NCBI RefSeq assembly: GCF_020707215.1
Contig: NZ_JAJFET010000001.1
Coordinates: 372,001 to 436,000 of the forward strand
Length of the DNA stretch: 64,000 bases
Source: Sphingomonas sp. PL-96
GTDB lineage: Bacteria > Pseudomonadota > Alphaproteobacteria > Sphingomonadales > Sphingomonadaceae
Direction: 5' to 3'
In this document: positions 37,095 to 45,843 of the stretch, one piece after another
Numbering within the stretch: the first letter of the stretch is position 1
How the letters are laid out: each line of letters opens with the position of its first letter
The notes under the pieces: generated by a model
The model's input: the letters and a program-made list of their open reading frames with translations, nothing else
Databases searched by the model: none
Told to the model about the DNA's origin: nothing
Position numbers and translations under genes: made by a program

Positions 37095-37718
37095 TCAGGC
37101 GGCGACGCGGGCGTCCACCAGCTCGATCGCGCGCTGGACGGCTGCTTCGATCGACAGGAAGCTGGTGTCGAGCGGGGCTGCGTCCGCGGCCATCATCATC
37201 GGCGCGTTCGCTCGGCTGGCGTCGCGTTCGTCGCGGGCGCGGATGTCGGCGAGCACCCGGTCGTAGGTGACGGCCGAGCCCTGTTTCTGCAGCTCCAGGT
37301 GGCGGCGGCGGGCGCGGATCGCCGGCGTCGCCTTCACGAACAGCTTGGCGTCCGCATCGGGCGCGATCACCGTGCCAATGTCGCGCCCGTCGAGCACCGC
37401 GCCACCGGGCTGGGCGGCGAACCGGCGCTGGCGCTGGAGCAGCGCTGCCCGCACCAGTGCGTGCGCGGAAACGATCGAGGCGATTTTGCCAACCTCGTCG
37501 CTGCGCAGGGCCGGATCCTCCAGCAGACGGTCCTCGAACCCGCAGGCGGCGATCGCATCTGCCTCGCGCTCCGGGGTCAGCTGGTCGCGCAGCACGGTTG
37601 CCGCGACGGCGCGATAGAGCAGCCCGGTGTCGAGATGCGGGAGCTGATAGTGGCGCGCAAGCGCGCGGGCGATGGTGCCCTTGCCCGATGCGGCGGGTCC
37701 GTCGACAGCGATGATCAT
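37095..37718 (-). CDS. cmk: Cytidylate kinase
   Basis: This 207-residue protein has the P-loop MIIAVDGPAASGKGTIAR, HLDTGLLYRAVA, LDGRDIGTVIAPDADAKLFVKA and RDERDASRANAPM. It phosphorylates CMP and dCMP. The start at 37718 gives the canonical N-terminus. The cmk-rpsA-ihfB order is the usual proteobacterial one, with a 266-nt gap before rpsA. Confidence 0.97.
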   Translation of the reverse strand: MIIAVDGPAASGKGTIARALARHYQLPHLDTGLLYRAVAATVLRDQLTPEREADAIAACGFEDRLLEDPALRSDEVGKIASIVSAHALVRAALLQRQRRFAAQPGGAVLDGRDIGTVIAPDADAKLFVKATPAIRARRRHLELQKQGSAVTYDRVLADIRARDERDASRANAPMMMAADAAPLDTSFLSIEAAVQRAIELVDARVAA

Positions 37719-37938
37719 CGTCGATCCCTCGCCGCAACCGCGGCAGGCGTCAAGCCGAGGGGGCGGGGCTCGCGGCAGCAGGGCGCAGTTCTGCCTCGCC
37801 TCAAGGCAGCGGCATCGCTCGACGGGCTGGCGGACGGCGGTTTTTGACACTGCCCTTGCGCTATGGCAAGGCGCGCGCCACGTTTCGGGCATCGGTCCCG
37901 ATACCCAAAAATCCCACACCGAAAGGCAAGAGCGGCAC

Positions 37939-38259
37939 ATGGTGAAGCCGGAATGGGGCACGAAGCGGACGTGCCCGAAATGCGCGACGCGCTTCTATGA
38001 CCTTGGCAAGGAAGATCCTGTCACCTGCATCGAGTGCGGCGTGACCTGGAATCCCGAACCGATCCTGAAGTCCAAGCAGCCGCTTCCGTTCGAGGCAGCC
38101 AAGCCCGTCAGCGAGAAGGAGGCCGACAAGGACTCTGATCTGGGCGACGAGGATCTGGACATCGACGGTGAGGACGAGCCCTCGGCCGACGACGACGTCG
38201 ATCTCGGCGGCGACGACGACCTGGGCGTCAACACCCAGGACGAAGACGAGGAAAACTGA
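37939..38259 (+). CDS. TIGR02300 (FYDLN-type) acidic protein
   Basis: This 106-residue protein has an N-terminal zinc-ribbon-like part, WGTKRTCPKCATRFYDLGKEDPVTCIECG, with two CxxC motifs. A very acidic Asp/Glu/Ser tail (about 60-106) follows. The family is named for the FYDLN string; here it reads FYDLG. It is restricted to alphaproteobacteria and its function is unknown. It is divergent from cmk and followed by tRNA-Ala. Confidence 0.92.
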   Translation: MVKPEWGTKRTCPKCATRFYDLGKEDPVTCIECGVTWNPEPILKSKQPLPFEAAKPVSEKEADKDSDLGDEDLDIDGEDEPSADDDVDLGGDDDLGVNTQDEDEEN

Positions 38260-38410
38260 TCCTCGCGCCGGTGCGGAACCGGCGTTCTGAAAAAAGGTGC
38301 GGCAAGCGTCGAAAAGGCGCTTGCCAACCCCGAACCGCCCGATTAGAGGGCGCCTTCCCCGACACGGGGATCCCGGAGCCGCTTCGGAAACGATGCGGCA
38401 AAAACGGCGT

Positions 38411-38486
38411 GGGGCCGTAGCTCAGCTGGGAGAGCGTCGCAATGGCATTGCGAAGGTCAGGGGTTCGATCCCCCTCGGCTCCACCA
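38411..38486 (+). tRNA. tRNA-Ala (anticodon GGC)
   Basis: A 76-nt cloverleaf has acceptor GGGGCCG/CGGCTCC, D-arm GCTCAGCTGGGAGAGC, anticodon loop ATGGCAT (GGC), T-arm AGGGGTTCGATCCCCCT and an encoded CCA. Confidence 0.98.
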
Positions 38487-38586
38487 ATTCTCTGCTTTCT
38501 GTGAAAGCAGTCCTCCACATCCCGACCGAAGCTGTGAGATGGGGCACGCTGCTCGCGTGCCGCGCCAGCGGTTTTCGTGCGTGCGA

Positions 38587-39882
38587 TCAACCCGCGCCTT
38601 CCAACGCCTGAACGGCGCCGATGCGGGGCAGCAGCAGGTGCAGGATCGCCAGCGCCACCAGATAGGCGCTGCTCGCCCACAGGAACACGGGCCAGTAGGA
38701 GCCGAACGATTCGAGGGCATGGCCGACATATTGGGCCATGATCATGCCGCCGATCGCACCCGCCGCGCCGCCGATCCCCATGACCGACGCGACCGAGCTG
38801 CGCGGCACCGTATCGGACACGACCGCATAGAGGTTCGAGGACCAGCCCTGGTGCGCCGCTGCTGCCAGGCCGAGCACGGCAACAGCGCTCAGCAGGTGCG
38901 ATGTGCCGGTCGCAAGCAGGACGGGAACCACGCACAGCGCACACGCCAGAAGCGCGATCTTGCGCGCGGCATTCACGCTGAACCCGCGCTTCATCAGCGC
39001 GGACGACAGCCAGCCGCCGCCCACGCTGCCCGCATCGGCGAGCAGGTACACGGCAATCAGCGGCGGGCCGAAGCTCTTCAGGTCGAGCTGATATTGCTTG
39101 GCGAGAAAGTCCGGCAGCCAGAACAGGAACAGGTACCAGACCGGATCGGTGAGGAACTTGGCGATGGCGAAGGCCCAGGTGGGCCGCTGCCGGAACAGCC
39201 GCCGCCAGGGCACGCGGACCTGCGGCTCCGCCGTCGCATCGGCATCGATATAGGCCCGTTCCGAGGCGCTTACGCTCGCGTGCGTGGCAAGCGGGCGGTA
39301 GAAGAACAGCCAGGCGATCAGCCAGCCAAAGCCGAGCAGGCCGGTCACCAGAAAGGCGGCCTCCCACCCGAAGTGGATCGTCAGCAGCGGCACCACGATC
39401 GGCGTGGCGATCGCACCCACGTTCGCGCCGGCGTTCAGGATCCCCGCTGCCAAAGCGCGCTCCTGCCGGGGAAACCATTCGGCCACGGTCTTGATCGCCG
39501 CGGGGAAGTTGGCGGCCTCCCCCAAGCCGAGCAGGAAGCGCGCACCGGAAAAGCCGAACGGCGTGCGCACAAGGGCGTGCAGCATCGCCGCGAAGCTCCA
39601 GAGGCCGATTGCGGCGGCGTAGCCCACGCGGGTACCGATGCGGTCGATCAGCGGTCCGCATGCCAGCAGGCCGAGGGCATAGGCCGCCTGAAACCAGAAG
39701 ACGATGTTGCCATAGTCGACTTCGCTCCAGCCGAGCTCCTGCTCCAGCGTGGGCTTGAGGATGCCGATGATCTGCCGATCGACATAGTTGATGGTGGTGG
39801 CGAGGAACAGCAGCGCACAGATGATCCAGCGCACGTTACCCCTGGGGCGGGCAAGCGCCGCCGGTCTGTTCTGCGCTGCCAT
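38587..39882 (-). CDS. MFS transporter, hexuronate (ExuT)-like
   Basis: This 431-residue, twelve-helix MFS protein of the anion:cation symporter branch has FLATTINYVDRQIIGILKPTLEQELGWSEVDYGNIVFWFQAAYALG in TM1-2, RFLLGLGEAANFPAAIKTVAEWFPRQERA, and AGANVGAI. This pattern is typical of ExuT and related hexuronate or hexonate importers. It is last in the uxuA/Gfo operon (49 nt after uxuA). The substrate is inferred from neighbours: a uronate or 3-keto sugar derivative. Confidence 0.88.
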   Translation of the reverse strand: MAAQNRPAALARPRGNVRWIICALLFLATTINYVDRQIIGILKPTLEQELGWSEVDYGNIVFWFQAAYALGLLACGPLIDRIGTRVGYAAAIGLWSFAAMLHALVRTPFGFSGARFLLGLGEAANFPAAIKTVAEWFPRQERALAAGILNAGANVGAIATPIVVPLLTIHFGWEAAFLVTGLLGFGWLIAWLFFYRPLATHASVSASERAYIDADATAEPQVRVPWRRLFRQRPTWAFAIAKFLTDPVWYLFLFWLPDFLAKQYQLDLKSFGPPLIAVYLLADAGSVGGGWLSSALMKRGFSVNAARKIALLACALCVVPVLLATGTSHLLSAVAVLGLAAAAHQGWSSNLYAVVSDTVPRSSVASVMGIGGAAGAIGGMIMAQYVGHALESFGSYWPVFLWASSAYLVALAILHLLLPRIGAVQALEGAG

Positions 39883-39931
39883 CTTACGCCCCTCCGCGTC
39901 GACCCTGTGGAAACTGTCGTCGTGATCCCTG

Positions 39932-41095
39932 CTAGGCTGGCAGCCCGTGCGCGATGCCGCGCTCGAGCCCGCGCAACTCGGCCAGCCCGCGCATGCGGCC
40001 GAGCAGCGAGTACCCCGGGTTCGTCTGCTTGGTCAGGTCGTCCAGCATCTGGTGGCCGTGATCCGGGCGCATCGGGAGCGACCGCCCGGATCGGCGCTGC
40101 ACCTCCAGCAGCGCAGTGACGATGTTCGCCATGCGGGCATTGCCCTCAAGATGCGCCGCTTCGTGGAACGCGCCATCGGGCTCATGCTGCACCGATCGCA
40201 GGTGCACGAAACCGATGCGATCGCCCAGCCGCTCGACCATGCCCGGCAGGTCGTTGTCGAGCCGCGCGCCAAGCGAGCCGCTGCAGAAGCACAGCCCGTT
40301 CGCGATGCTGGGCACGCGGGCGAACAGCGCGGCGAGATCGGCTTCGGTGCTGACCACACGGGGCAGGCCGAAGATGGGGAAGGGCGGGTCGTCGGGGTGC
40401 ACCACCAGCTGCACGCCGACGCTTTCCGCAACCGGGCACACCGCCTCCAGGAACGCGGCATGGTGTTCGCGCAGGCGATCCGCACCCACCTGCGCATAAC
40501 CGTCGATCGCGCGCCGGAACTCGGCGGAGGTGAAGCTTTCCTCGCTGCCCGGCAGGCCCGCGATGATGGTGCGCTCAAGCCGATGCCGCGCCTGGTCGTC
40601 CATCTCATGATAGCGCCGGTCCGCTGCCGCGCGGACGGCCTCGGCATAGTCGGCGGCGGCATCCGGGCGGCGCAGGATGTGGAGGTCGTAGGCGGCCAGC
40701 GCGACGGGCTCGAAGCGAAGGGCAAGCGCCCCGTCCGGCAAGGCCCAGGCAAGGTCCGTGCGCGTCCAGTCGAGCAGCGGCATGAAGTTGTAGGTAACGA
40801 CCGTGACCCCGCCGGCCGCCAGATGGCGGAGGCTCTCGCAATAGGCGTCAAGATAGCGGTCGCGATCCGGTGCGCCGAGCTTGATCGCCTCATGAACCGG
40901 CAGGCTTTCGACAACCGTCCAGCCAAGGCCCGCACGCTCGATCTCGGCCCGGCGCGCGCGGATCGCCTCCAGGGACCAGACGACGCCGTTCGGCACCTCG
41001 TGCAGGGCCGTGACCACCTCGGTGGCGCCCGCCTGGCGGATGTCGCGCAAGGACACCGGGTCCGAAGGTCCGAACCAGCGCATCGTCTGGGTCAT
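39932..41095 (-). CDS. uxuA: Mannonate dehydratase
   Basis: This 387-residue protein starts MTQTMRWFGPSDPVSL with EVPNGVVW, a segment GGVTVVTYNFMPLLDWTRTDL, and metal-site motifs HPDDPPFPIFGLPRV, NGLCFCSGSLGA, FVHLRSV and PDHGHQMLDDL. It dehydrates D-mannonate to 2-keto-3-deoxygluconate in glucuronate catabolism. The start is either here or four codons later (MRWFG). uxaC, uxuB and the KDG kinase/aldolase are not in the window. Confidence 0.95.
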   Translation of the reverse strand: MTQTMRWFGPSDPVSLRDIRQAGATEVVTALHEVPNGVVWSLEAIRARRAEIERAGLGWTVVESLPVHEAIKLGAPDRDRYLDAYCESLRHLAAGGVTVVTYNFMPLLDWTRTDLAWALPDGALALRFEPVALAAYDLHILRRPDAAADYAEAVRAAADRRYHEMDDQARHRLERTIIAGLPGSEESFTSAEFRRAIDGYAQVGADRLREHHAAFLEAVCPVAESVGVQLVVHPDDPPFPIFGLPRVVSTEADLAALFARVPSIANGLCFCSGSLGARLDNDLPGMVERLGDRIGFVHLRSVQHEPDGAFHEAAHLEGNARMANIVTALLEVQRRSGRSLPMRPDHGHQMLDDLTKQTNPGYSLLGRMRGLAELRGLERGIAHGLPA

Positions 41096-41196
41096 CAGCA
41101 CCCTGTGGTCCTGTGGTCCTGGCACCTTTTCTCTCATTTCCTCAAATTTGGGTCGACGACATCGTCAGTTGAACGCGTGCTGCAGGGTGGGACAGT

Positions 41197-42354
41197 TCAT
41201 GCGCTGGTCGCGCGCGTCGCCCGGGCCTGTGCGGTCAGCACCAGCTCCGCGGCGAGCAGCGCACCTTCCTGATCCTGCGCGACCGAAGTCCGCTCGACGA
41301 TGTCGGTGATGAACTGCGGGCCGAAGGGCAGCGGCACCTTGGAACAGTCGAGGTAACGTGTGCCCTTGCGGTCGGCCAGGAACAGGTGGTTGCCAGCCGG
41401 CCGCCCCTGGATATCGACGTATTTGCGCAGCTCGATATAACCCTCGGTGCCCAGGATGAAGAGGCGGCCGTCGCCCCAGGTCGGCAGGCCGTCGGGTGTG
41501 AACCAGTCGACCCGAACATAGCCGGTGCCGCCGTCACCGTGCAGCACCATGTCGCCGAAGTCTTGAAACTGCGGGTATTCGGGATGGGCGAAGTTGCCGA
41601 CCTGGGAGGCGATTACCTGGGCGCGCTTGGAGCCGGTCAGATAGACGAACTGGTCGGCCTGGTGGCTGCCGATGTCGGTGAGGATGCCGCCGTTCTGCTC
41701 CGTGTCCCAGAACCACTTCGGGCGATTGGGCGCCCCCAGCCTGTGGGGCGCCAGGTTCACGGTCTGAATGACGCGCCCGATCGCGCCGTCATGCACCATC
41801 TGCCCGGCCTGCACTGCCGCGGGCACCTCCAGCCGCTCGGAATAGAGGATCCCGAACTTCCTGCCGGTCTCCGTGATGGCGGCGCGTACCTGCGCCAGCT
41901 GCTCGAGCGTGACGATCGCCGCCTTGTCGCCCAGATAGTCCTTGCCCGCCCGCATCGCTTTGATGCCGAGCGGCGCGCGCAAGCCAGGAACGGCGGCGCT
42001 GCAGACCAGCTTGATCCGCGGATCGTCGATGATCTCGTCCTCCGACCGGGCGAGCTTTGCGCCGGGATAGCGCTTCTGAAAGGTCGCAACCTGCTCCGGC
42101 ACTGCCGAATAGAAGCTGGTGAGGACGCCGCCGCCGCGGATCATCGCGTCGGTGATGGCATAGATATGCCCGTGGTCGAGCCCGATCACCCCGAACGGCA
42201 CGCGGTACTTGGCCTCCGGCGCAGGCCGTGCGGGCGCACCTTCGGTGGGGGCGTCGCCTCGGCTCGCCGATTGCGCGAGCGCGTCTGCGGTGAAGCCGGA
42301 GAGGCCGGCGGCAGCGGCCATTCCGAGAAGGGTGCGGCGATCGGTGTGGGGCAC
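41197..42354 (-). CDS. Gfo/Idh/MocA-family oxidoreductase, Tat-exported, divergent motifs
   Basis: This 385-residue protein has a twin-arginine signal (DRRTLLGMAAAAGL) followed by a short linker and the two-domain Gfo/Idh/MocA fold. The nucleotide loop reads GVIGLDHGH instead of GxGxxG. The usual EKP catalytic motif reads DKA (about 137-139), so Lys is kept but its neighbours are not. The substrate domain contains TEQNGGILTDIGSHQADQFVYLTG. It may use a bound cofactor differently or act without redox. It is one of three paralogues in the operon. Confidence 0.82.
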   Translation of the reverse strand: MPHTDRRTLLGMAAAAGLSGFTADALAQSASRGDAPTEGAPARPAPEAKYRVPFGVIGLDHGHIYAITDAMIRGGGVLTSFYSAVPEQVATFQKRYPGAKLARSEDEIIDDPRIKLVCSAAVPGLRAPLGIKAMRAGKDYLGDKAAIVTLEQLAQVRAAITETGRKFGILYSERLEVPAAVQAGQMVHDGAIGRVIQTVNLAPHRLGAPNRPKWFWDTEQNGGILTDIGSHQADQFVYLTGSKRAQVIASQVGNFAHPEYPQFQDFGDMVLHGDGGTGYVRVDWFTPDGLPTWGDGRLFILGTEGYIELRKYVDIQGRPAGNHLFLADRKGTRYLDCSKVPLPFGPQFITDIVERTSVAQDQEGALLAAELVLTAQARATRATSA

Positions 42355-42391
42355 GGCGGTTCCTCGAGCGATAAAGAGACAGGTAGGAGGA

Positions 42392-43672
42392 TCAGACGGA
42401 GACCAGATCGGTTGGCCAGCTCATCGCCTGGCCACGATCCATCGCCTGTTCGCCGAGCAGCGAGGCGACGCTTGCCTGATAGGCCTGTGCGAGCAGGCCC
42501 GGCAGCGGCCTGCCGGAGCGCACCGCCTCGGCAAAGCCTTCAAACTGGAGCATCGTCTCGTCATATTCCCCCCATCCCAGGGACTCGCCCGGCGTGGTGA
42601 CGGGCAGTTCCGGAAACCAGGTTGCCCCACCGATTGGCACCGTTCGCTTGTGCCCGCGGGCGACGTCCTGGTGCATTCGTTGGAGGGCAAGGACCTTGGG
42701 CGGCACCTCCGCATAGATGCGTCCCAGCTCGGGCTCGATCGTTCCCTTGCTGCCCTGGATCTGCTCCTCGCAGCCATAGCGCGCGTTGTTGAGCAGCGAG
42801 GTGTAGATGAACTTCCGCCCGCCGCTGTATTCATAGATCAGCGCGACATGGTCGTAGACCTCGCGCCCGTCCTTCCAGAAGCAGACGCTGCCCGAGCCGA
42901 TGACGCGGGTCGGCACCGCGTCCAGGAACCAGTTGCCGACCTGCAGCTGGTGCGTGGCCAATTCCGTCATCAGCCCGGCCGAACGGTCGCGATACAGTCG
43001 CCAGTTGATGTTGCGGTCCTCGGCACCGGCTGGAAGCTGGCGGCGCCAGCTGTTGTTGCGATGCCAGCTGGCGCGGATCTGGGTAACCGTACCGATCTCG
43101 CCCGCCTTCACTCGCTTCAGGGCGTTGAGATAGGTGGGGTGGAACATGCGCTGGTGGCCGATCTGCAGGACCTTGCCCGCGGCTTTCGACCCGGCGACCA
43201 TCGCGCCGCAATCGGCGATCGTGCGGGCCATCGCCTTTTCGCACCAGACGTGCAGCCCGGCGTCGAAGCCATCGGCCGTGTGGCGCGCGTGCAGGTCGAG
43301 CGGCGTGGCGATCACCAGCGCGTCCAGGCCGCCGGCATTCAGCATCGCGTGGTGGTCGGCAAAGGCAGGGACGCCCGCGCCGACGATCTCGCGACCTTTG
43401 GCCAGGTTGGGCGGGTAAACGTCGCAGATTGCCGCGACCGTGCAGGTGCGGGTTTTGGCGATGTTGCGGATCAGCGCGCGTCCGCGGTCGCCGGTGCCGA
43501 GGACGCCCAGCCGGACCCGATCCCCCGCGGCGGCAACAGGGGAGCCTGCGGACGCCGCCTCGGCGGCAGTGACAGCCCAGGGCGCCGCGCTCGCAACCCC
43601 GGCGGCCGCCGTGGCCGCCAGCACCCGATCCAGAAACGACCGACGGGAAAGATCAAAGCTCTGGTCGGTCAT
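42392..43672 (-). CDS. Gfo/Idh/MocA-family oxidoreductase, Tat-exported
   Basis: This 426-residue protein has a classical Tat signal (LSRRSFLDRVLAATAAAG) and a canonical GVLGTGDRG loop. An EKA triad lies in WCEKAMARTIADC, and the ELATHQLQVGNWFLDAVP segment of the substrate domain follows. Exported Gfo-type enzymes keep a tightly bound NADP and oxidise or reduce sugars in the periplasm, as in Zymomonas GFOR. Its start overlaps the apbE stop by 4 nt. The start MTDQSFDL at 43672 is chosen because it places RR near the N-terminus. Confidence 0.88.
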   Translation of the reverse strand: MTDQSFDLSRRSFLDRVLAATAAAGVASAAPWAVTAAEAASAGSPVAAAGDRVRLGVLGTGDRGRALIRNIAKTRTCTVAAICDVYPPNLAKGREIVGAGVPAFADHHAMLNAGGLDALVIATPLDLHARHTADGFDAGLHVWCEKAMARTIADCGAMVAGSKAAGKVLQIGHQRMFHPTYLNALKRVKAGEIGTVTQIRASWHRNNSWRRQLPAGAEDRNINWRLYRDRSAGLMTELATHQLQVGNWFLDAVPTRVIGSGSVCFWKDGREVYDHVALIYEYSGGRKFIYTSLLNNARYGCEEQIQGSKGTIEPELGRIYAEVPPKVLALQRMHQDVARGHKRTVPIGGATWFPELPVTTPGESLGWGEYDETMLQFEGFAEAVRSGRPLPGLLAQAYQASVASLLGEQAMDRGQAMSWPTDLVSV

Positions 43673-44514
43673 GCAGCAAGGGTCCCTGCGACGGAAGATT
43701 GGGCAGTTGAGGCCAGGTCGAAGCGGAAGCGGGACCCTGCCCGTCCGCGGAGGAGGCGCGCCGCGGCATCCTCGTCGGCGGCGATCAGGGCGGTGCTCAT
43801 CACTTCGGCAAGGGCGCCTGTCGGCTCCACCGCCACGGCGCACAGGGGCGCGGCGACGGCGGTACCGGTGTGCGGCCGGGTAATGGCGGCGCGTTCTGGT
43901 GCGCGGGTGCCGGCGCCGACGGTCGCCGAGATCGAAAGCGCCTGGTCGCGAAGCTCCACCGTCAGCAGCTCTTCATCGGGATCGTCCGGGTGCGGGATGG
44001 CGAACGGCCAGCCGCCGCCGAGGGGATGCTCGCCCAGCACCGCAATCGAACTCTCGCCCAGCGTGAGCAGCGCCGAGCCGACACCCGCCGCGCGCAGGAT
44101 CGCCACCGCCCGGTCCAGTGCGAGCCCCTTGCCCAGGCCGCCGAAGTCGAAGGCAACCGGCCGCTGCACCGCGATCCGCCGCGCCCGCCGGTCCAGCTCG
44201 ACCAGACTCCAGTTCGCCCTGGTGCGCCCGTCGGCGGCGATATCGAACAGCCCGTCCGTTGCGGCATGTCCGTCGGCCGCCGCCTCCAGCGCCTCGAACA
44301 GCAGCGTGTCCTCGATCACGGCGGGGCGGCCGGCCAGCAGCGCCTCGTTCAATGCGGTGGCGGGGGAGGGGCGGTGGATCGTCAGCGCGTCATCCACCGC
44401 TTCGATCGCCCGGCGCGCGGCGGCAAGCGCATCATCGGTCCTCCCGTCGAACCGGTGGAGCTCGACACGCGTGCCCATCGCGGCGAACCGCTCGATCCCG
44501 GCCTCGGCGATCAT
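43669..44514 (-). CDS. apbE: ApbE-family FAD:protein FMN transferase
   Basis: This 281-residue protein has the ApbE layout: FAAMGTRVELHRF at the N-terminus, DALTIHRPSPATALNEAL, DFGGLGKGLALDRAV, the LLTLGESSIAVLG strand and SISATVGAG near the C-terminus. ApbE covalently attaches FMN to a Thr/Ser of target flavoproteins using Mg and FAD. No obvious signal peptide is seen, so it may act in the cytoplasm or be exported otherwise. It sits between two oxidoreductase genes with 4-nt spacing or overlap on both sides. No FMN-binding target domain is visible in this window. Confidence 0.88.
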   Translation of the reverse strand: MIAEAGIERFAAMGTRVELHRFDGRTDDALAAARRAIEAVDDALTIHRPSPATALNEALLAGRPAVIEDTLLFEALEAAADGHAATDGLFDIAADGRTRANWSLVELDRRARRIAVQRPVAFDFGGLGKGLALDRAVAILRAAGVGSALLTLGESSIAVLGEHPLGGGWPFAIPHPDDPDEELLTVELRDQALSISATVGAGTRAPERAAITRPHTGTAVAAPLCAVAVEPTGALAEVMSTALIAADEDAAARLLRGRAGSRFRFDLASTAQSSVAGTLAA

Positions 44515-44518
44515 CGGC

Positions 44519-45829
44519 TCAGGCTTTCAACTCCCAGCCCGGTTCATAGGCGACGGTCCAGAGCTTCATCGCCTCTGCGCTCGACGGCTTGCCCGTCGCC
44601 GCGTCGATGGTGAGCGCCTCGCCGGTGCGATAGGCCATGTTGCCCAGGTGGCAGATGGTGGTGCTGATATGCCCCTCCTGGATGGGCGAGTGGAGCGCCG
44701 TCGCCTTGCCGCGGATCACATCGACGAGATTGGTCGCATGATAGACGTCCAGGACACCTTCGCCGACCGTCCCGGTGGTTTCCGACGTCGCTGCGGCATT
44801 GACGACGCGGGTCTGCTTGCCTTCCCGGTCGTAGAGCTCGAACCCGTTGCGATCGACTACCGCCGCCCCCTTGGTGCCGAGCAGCAGCACGCCGCGGCCG
44901 CGACCGAACCGCGGCATGGCGTTGCCGCTTTGTCCGTCCCAGCGGATCATGCGGCCGTCCTCATAGGCGAGGTCGAGCGCCATGGTATCGTACATTTCCC
45001 AGTCGTCGTTGGTGAAGAACTGGCGCGAGCCGCGTGCCATCACCTGCCGGGGATAGGCCAGGCCCATCAGCCAGCGCGCGACATCGATCTCGTGCATCGC
45101 GTTGTTGCAGATCTCTCCGGTGCCGTACTGCCAGACCCAGTGCCAATTGTAGGGGACGAGGTTGGAGCGATAGGCGGCACGGGGGCGCGGCCCCTGCCAA
45201 AGATCCCAGTCGAGATTGGCGGGCGGCGGCACGGGCCGACCGCGGCCGATCGGTTTGCGGGCGATGCCGTACCAGGCCTGCGCTTCATAGACGTGGCCGA
45301 GTTCGCCCGCCTTGATGATGTCGCCAAGCTGGCGCGTCTCCGGGCTGGAGCGTTGCTGGTTGCCGATCTGCAGCGTGCGGCCGGTGCGCTTCTGCATCGC
45401 GATCATCGCCTCTCCCTCGGCAGGGGCGATGCCGACCGGCTTTTCGCAATAGACGTGGTGGCCCGCGTCCATCGCGTCCGTCGCGACCTTCACATGCGAG
45501 AAGTCGGGGGTGGCGACGGTGACCACGTCCACCACCTTGCGGTCGAGCAGGCGGCGATAGTCCCGTTCCGTCTTCACCGGGACACCCCGTCCGCCAAAAT
45601 CGGCGGCACGCTTGGCCAGCACGGCGCTGTCGCAGTCGGCGATGTGGGTGACCGTGACGTTGGGGACCTTGGAAAAGGCACTCACATGCGCCTGTCCGCG
45701 TCCGTTCACGCCCACCACCGCGACATGGATGCGATCGTTCGCACCCTGGATCCGCGCATAGCTGCGCGCCGACATCGCCAGGCCCGCCGTGGCGCCGGCG
45801 CCTTTGATCATCGTACGACGGTCCAACAT
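44519..45829 (-). CDS. Gfo/Idh/MocA-family oxidoreductase, Tat-exported
   Basis: This 436-residue protein has a Tat signal (MLDRRTMIKGAGATAGLAM), the dinucleotide loop VVGVNGRGQ, and the canonical EKP in YCEKPVGIAPAEG. A long substrate domain contains NLVPYNWHWVWQYGTGEICNNAMHEIDVARWLMG. It is the most canonical of the three oxidoreductases here and resembles enzymes paired with DUF1080 proteins in 3-keto-glycoside pathways. It lies 14 nt after the DUF1080 gene. Confidence 0.9.
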   Translation of the reverse strand: MLDRRTMIKGAGATAGLAMSARSYARIQGANDRIHVAVVGVNGRGQAHVSAFSKVPNVTVTHIADCDSAVLAKRAADFGGRGVPVKTERDYRRLLDRKVVDVVTVATPDFSHVKVATDAMDAGHHVYCEKPVGIAPAEGEAMIAMQKRTGRTLQIGNQQRSSPETRQLGDIIKAGELGHVYEAQAWYGIARKPIGRGRPVPPPANLDWDLWQGPRPRAAYRSNLVPYNWHWVWQYGTGEICNNAMHEIDVARWLMGLAYPRQVMARGSRQFFTNDDWEMYDTMALDLAYEDGRMIRWDGQSGNAMPRFGRGRGVLLLGTKGAAVVDRNGFELYDREGKQTRVVNAAATSETTGTVGEGVLDVYHATNLVDVIRGKATALHSPIQEGHISTTICHLGNMAYRTGEALTIDAATGKPSSAEAMKLWTVAYEPGWELKA

Positions 45830-45843
45830 CCTTCTCCCCGAAC

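Noticed and set aside
44519-45829. GAGAT in the Tat signal of the Gfo protein as an ApbE flavinylation site.
   Set aside because: It lies in the signal peptide that is removed on export, and the full target motif is absent.
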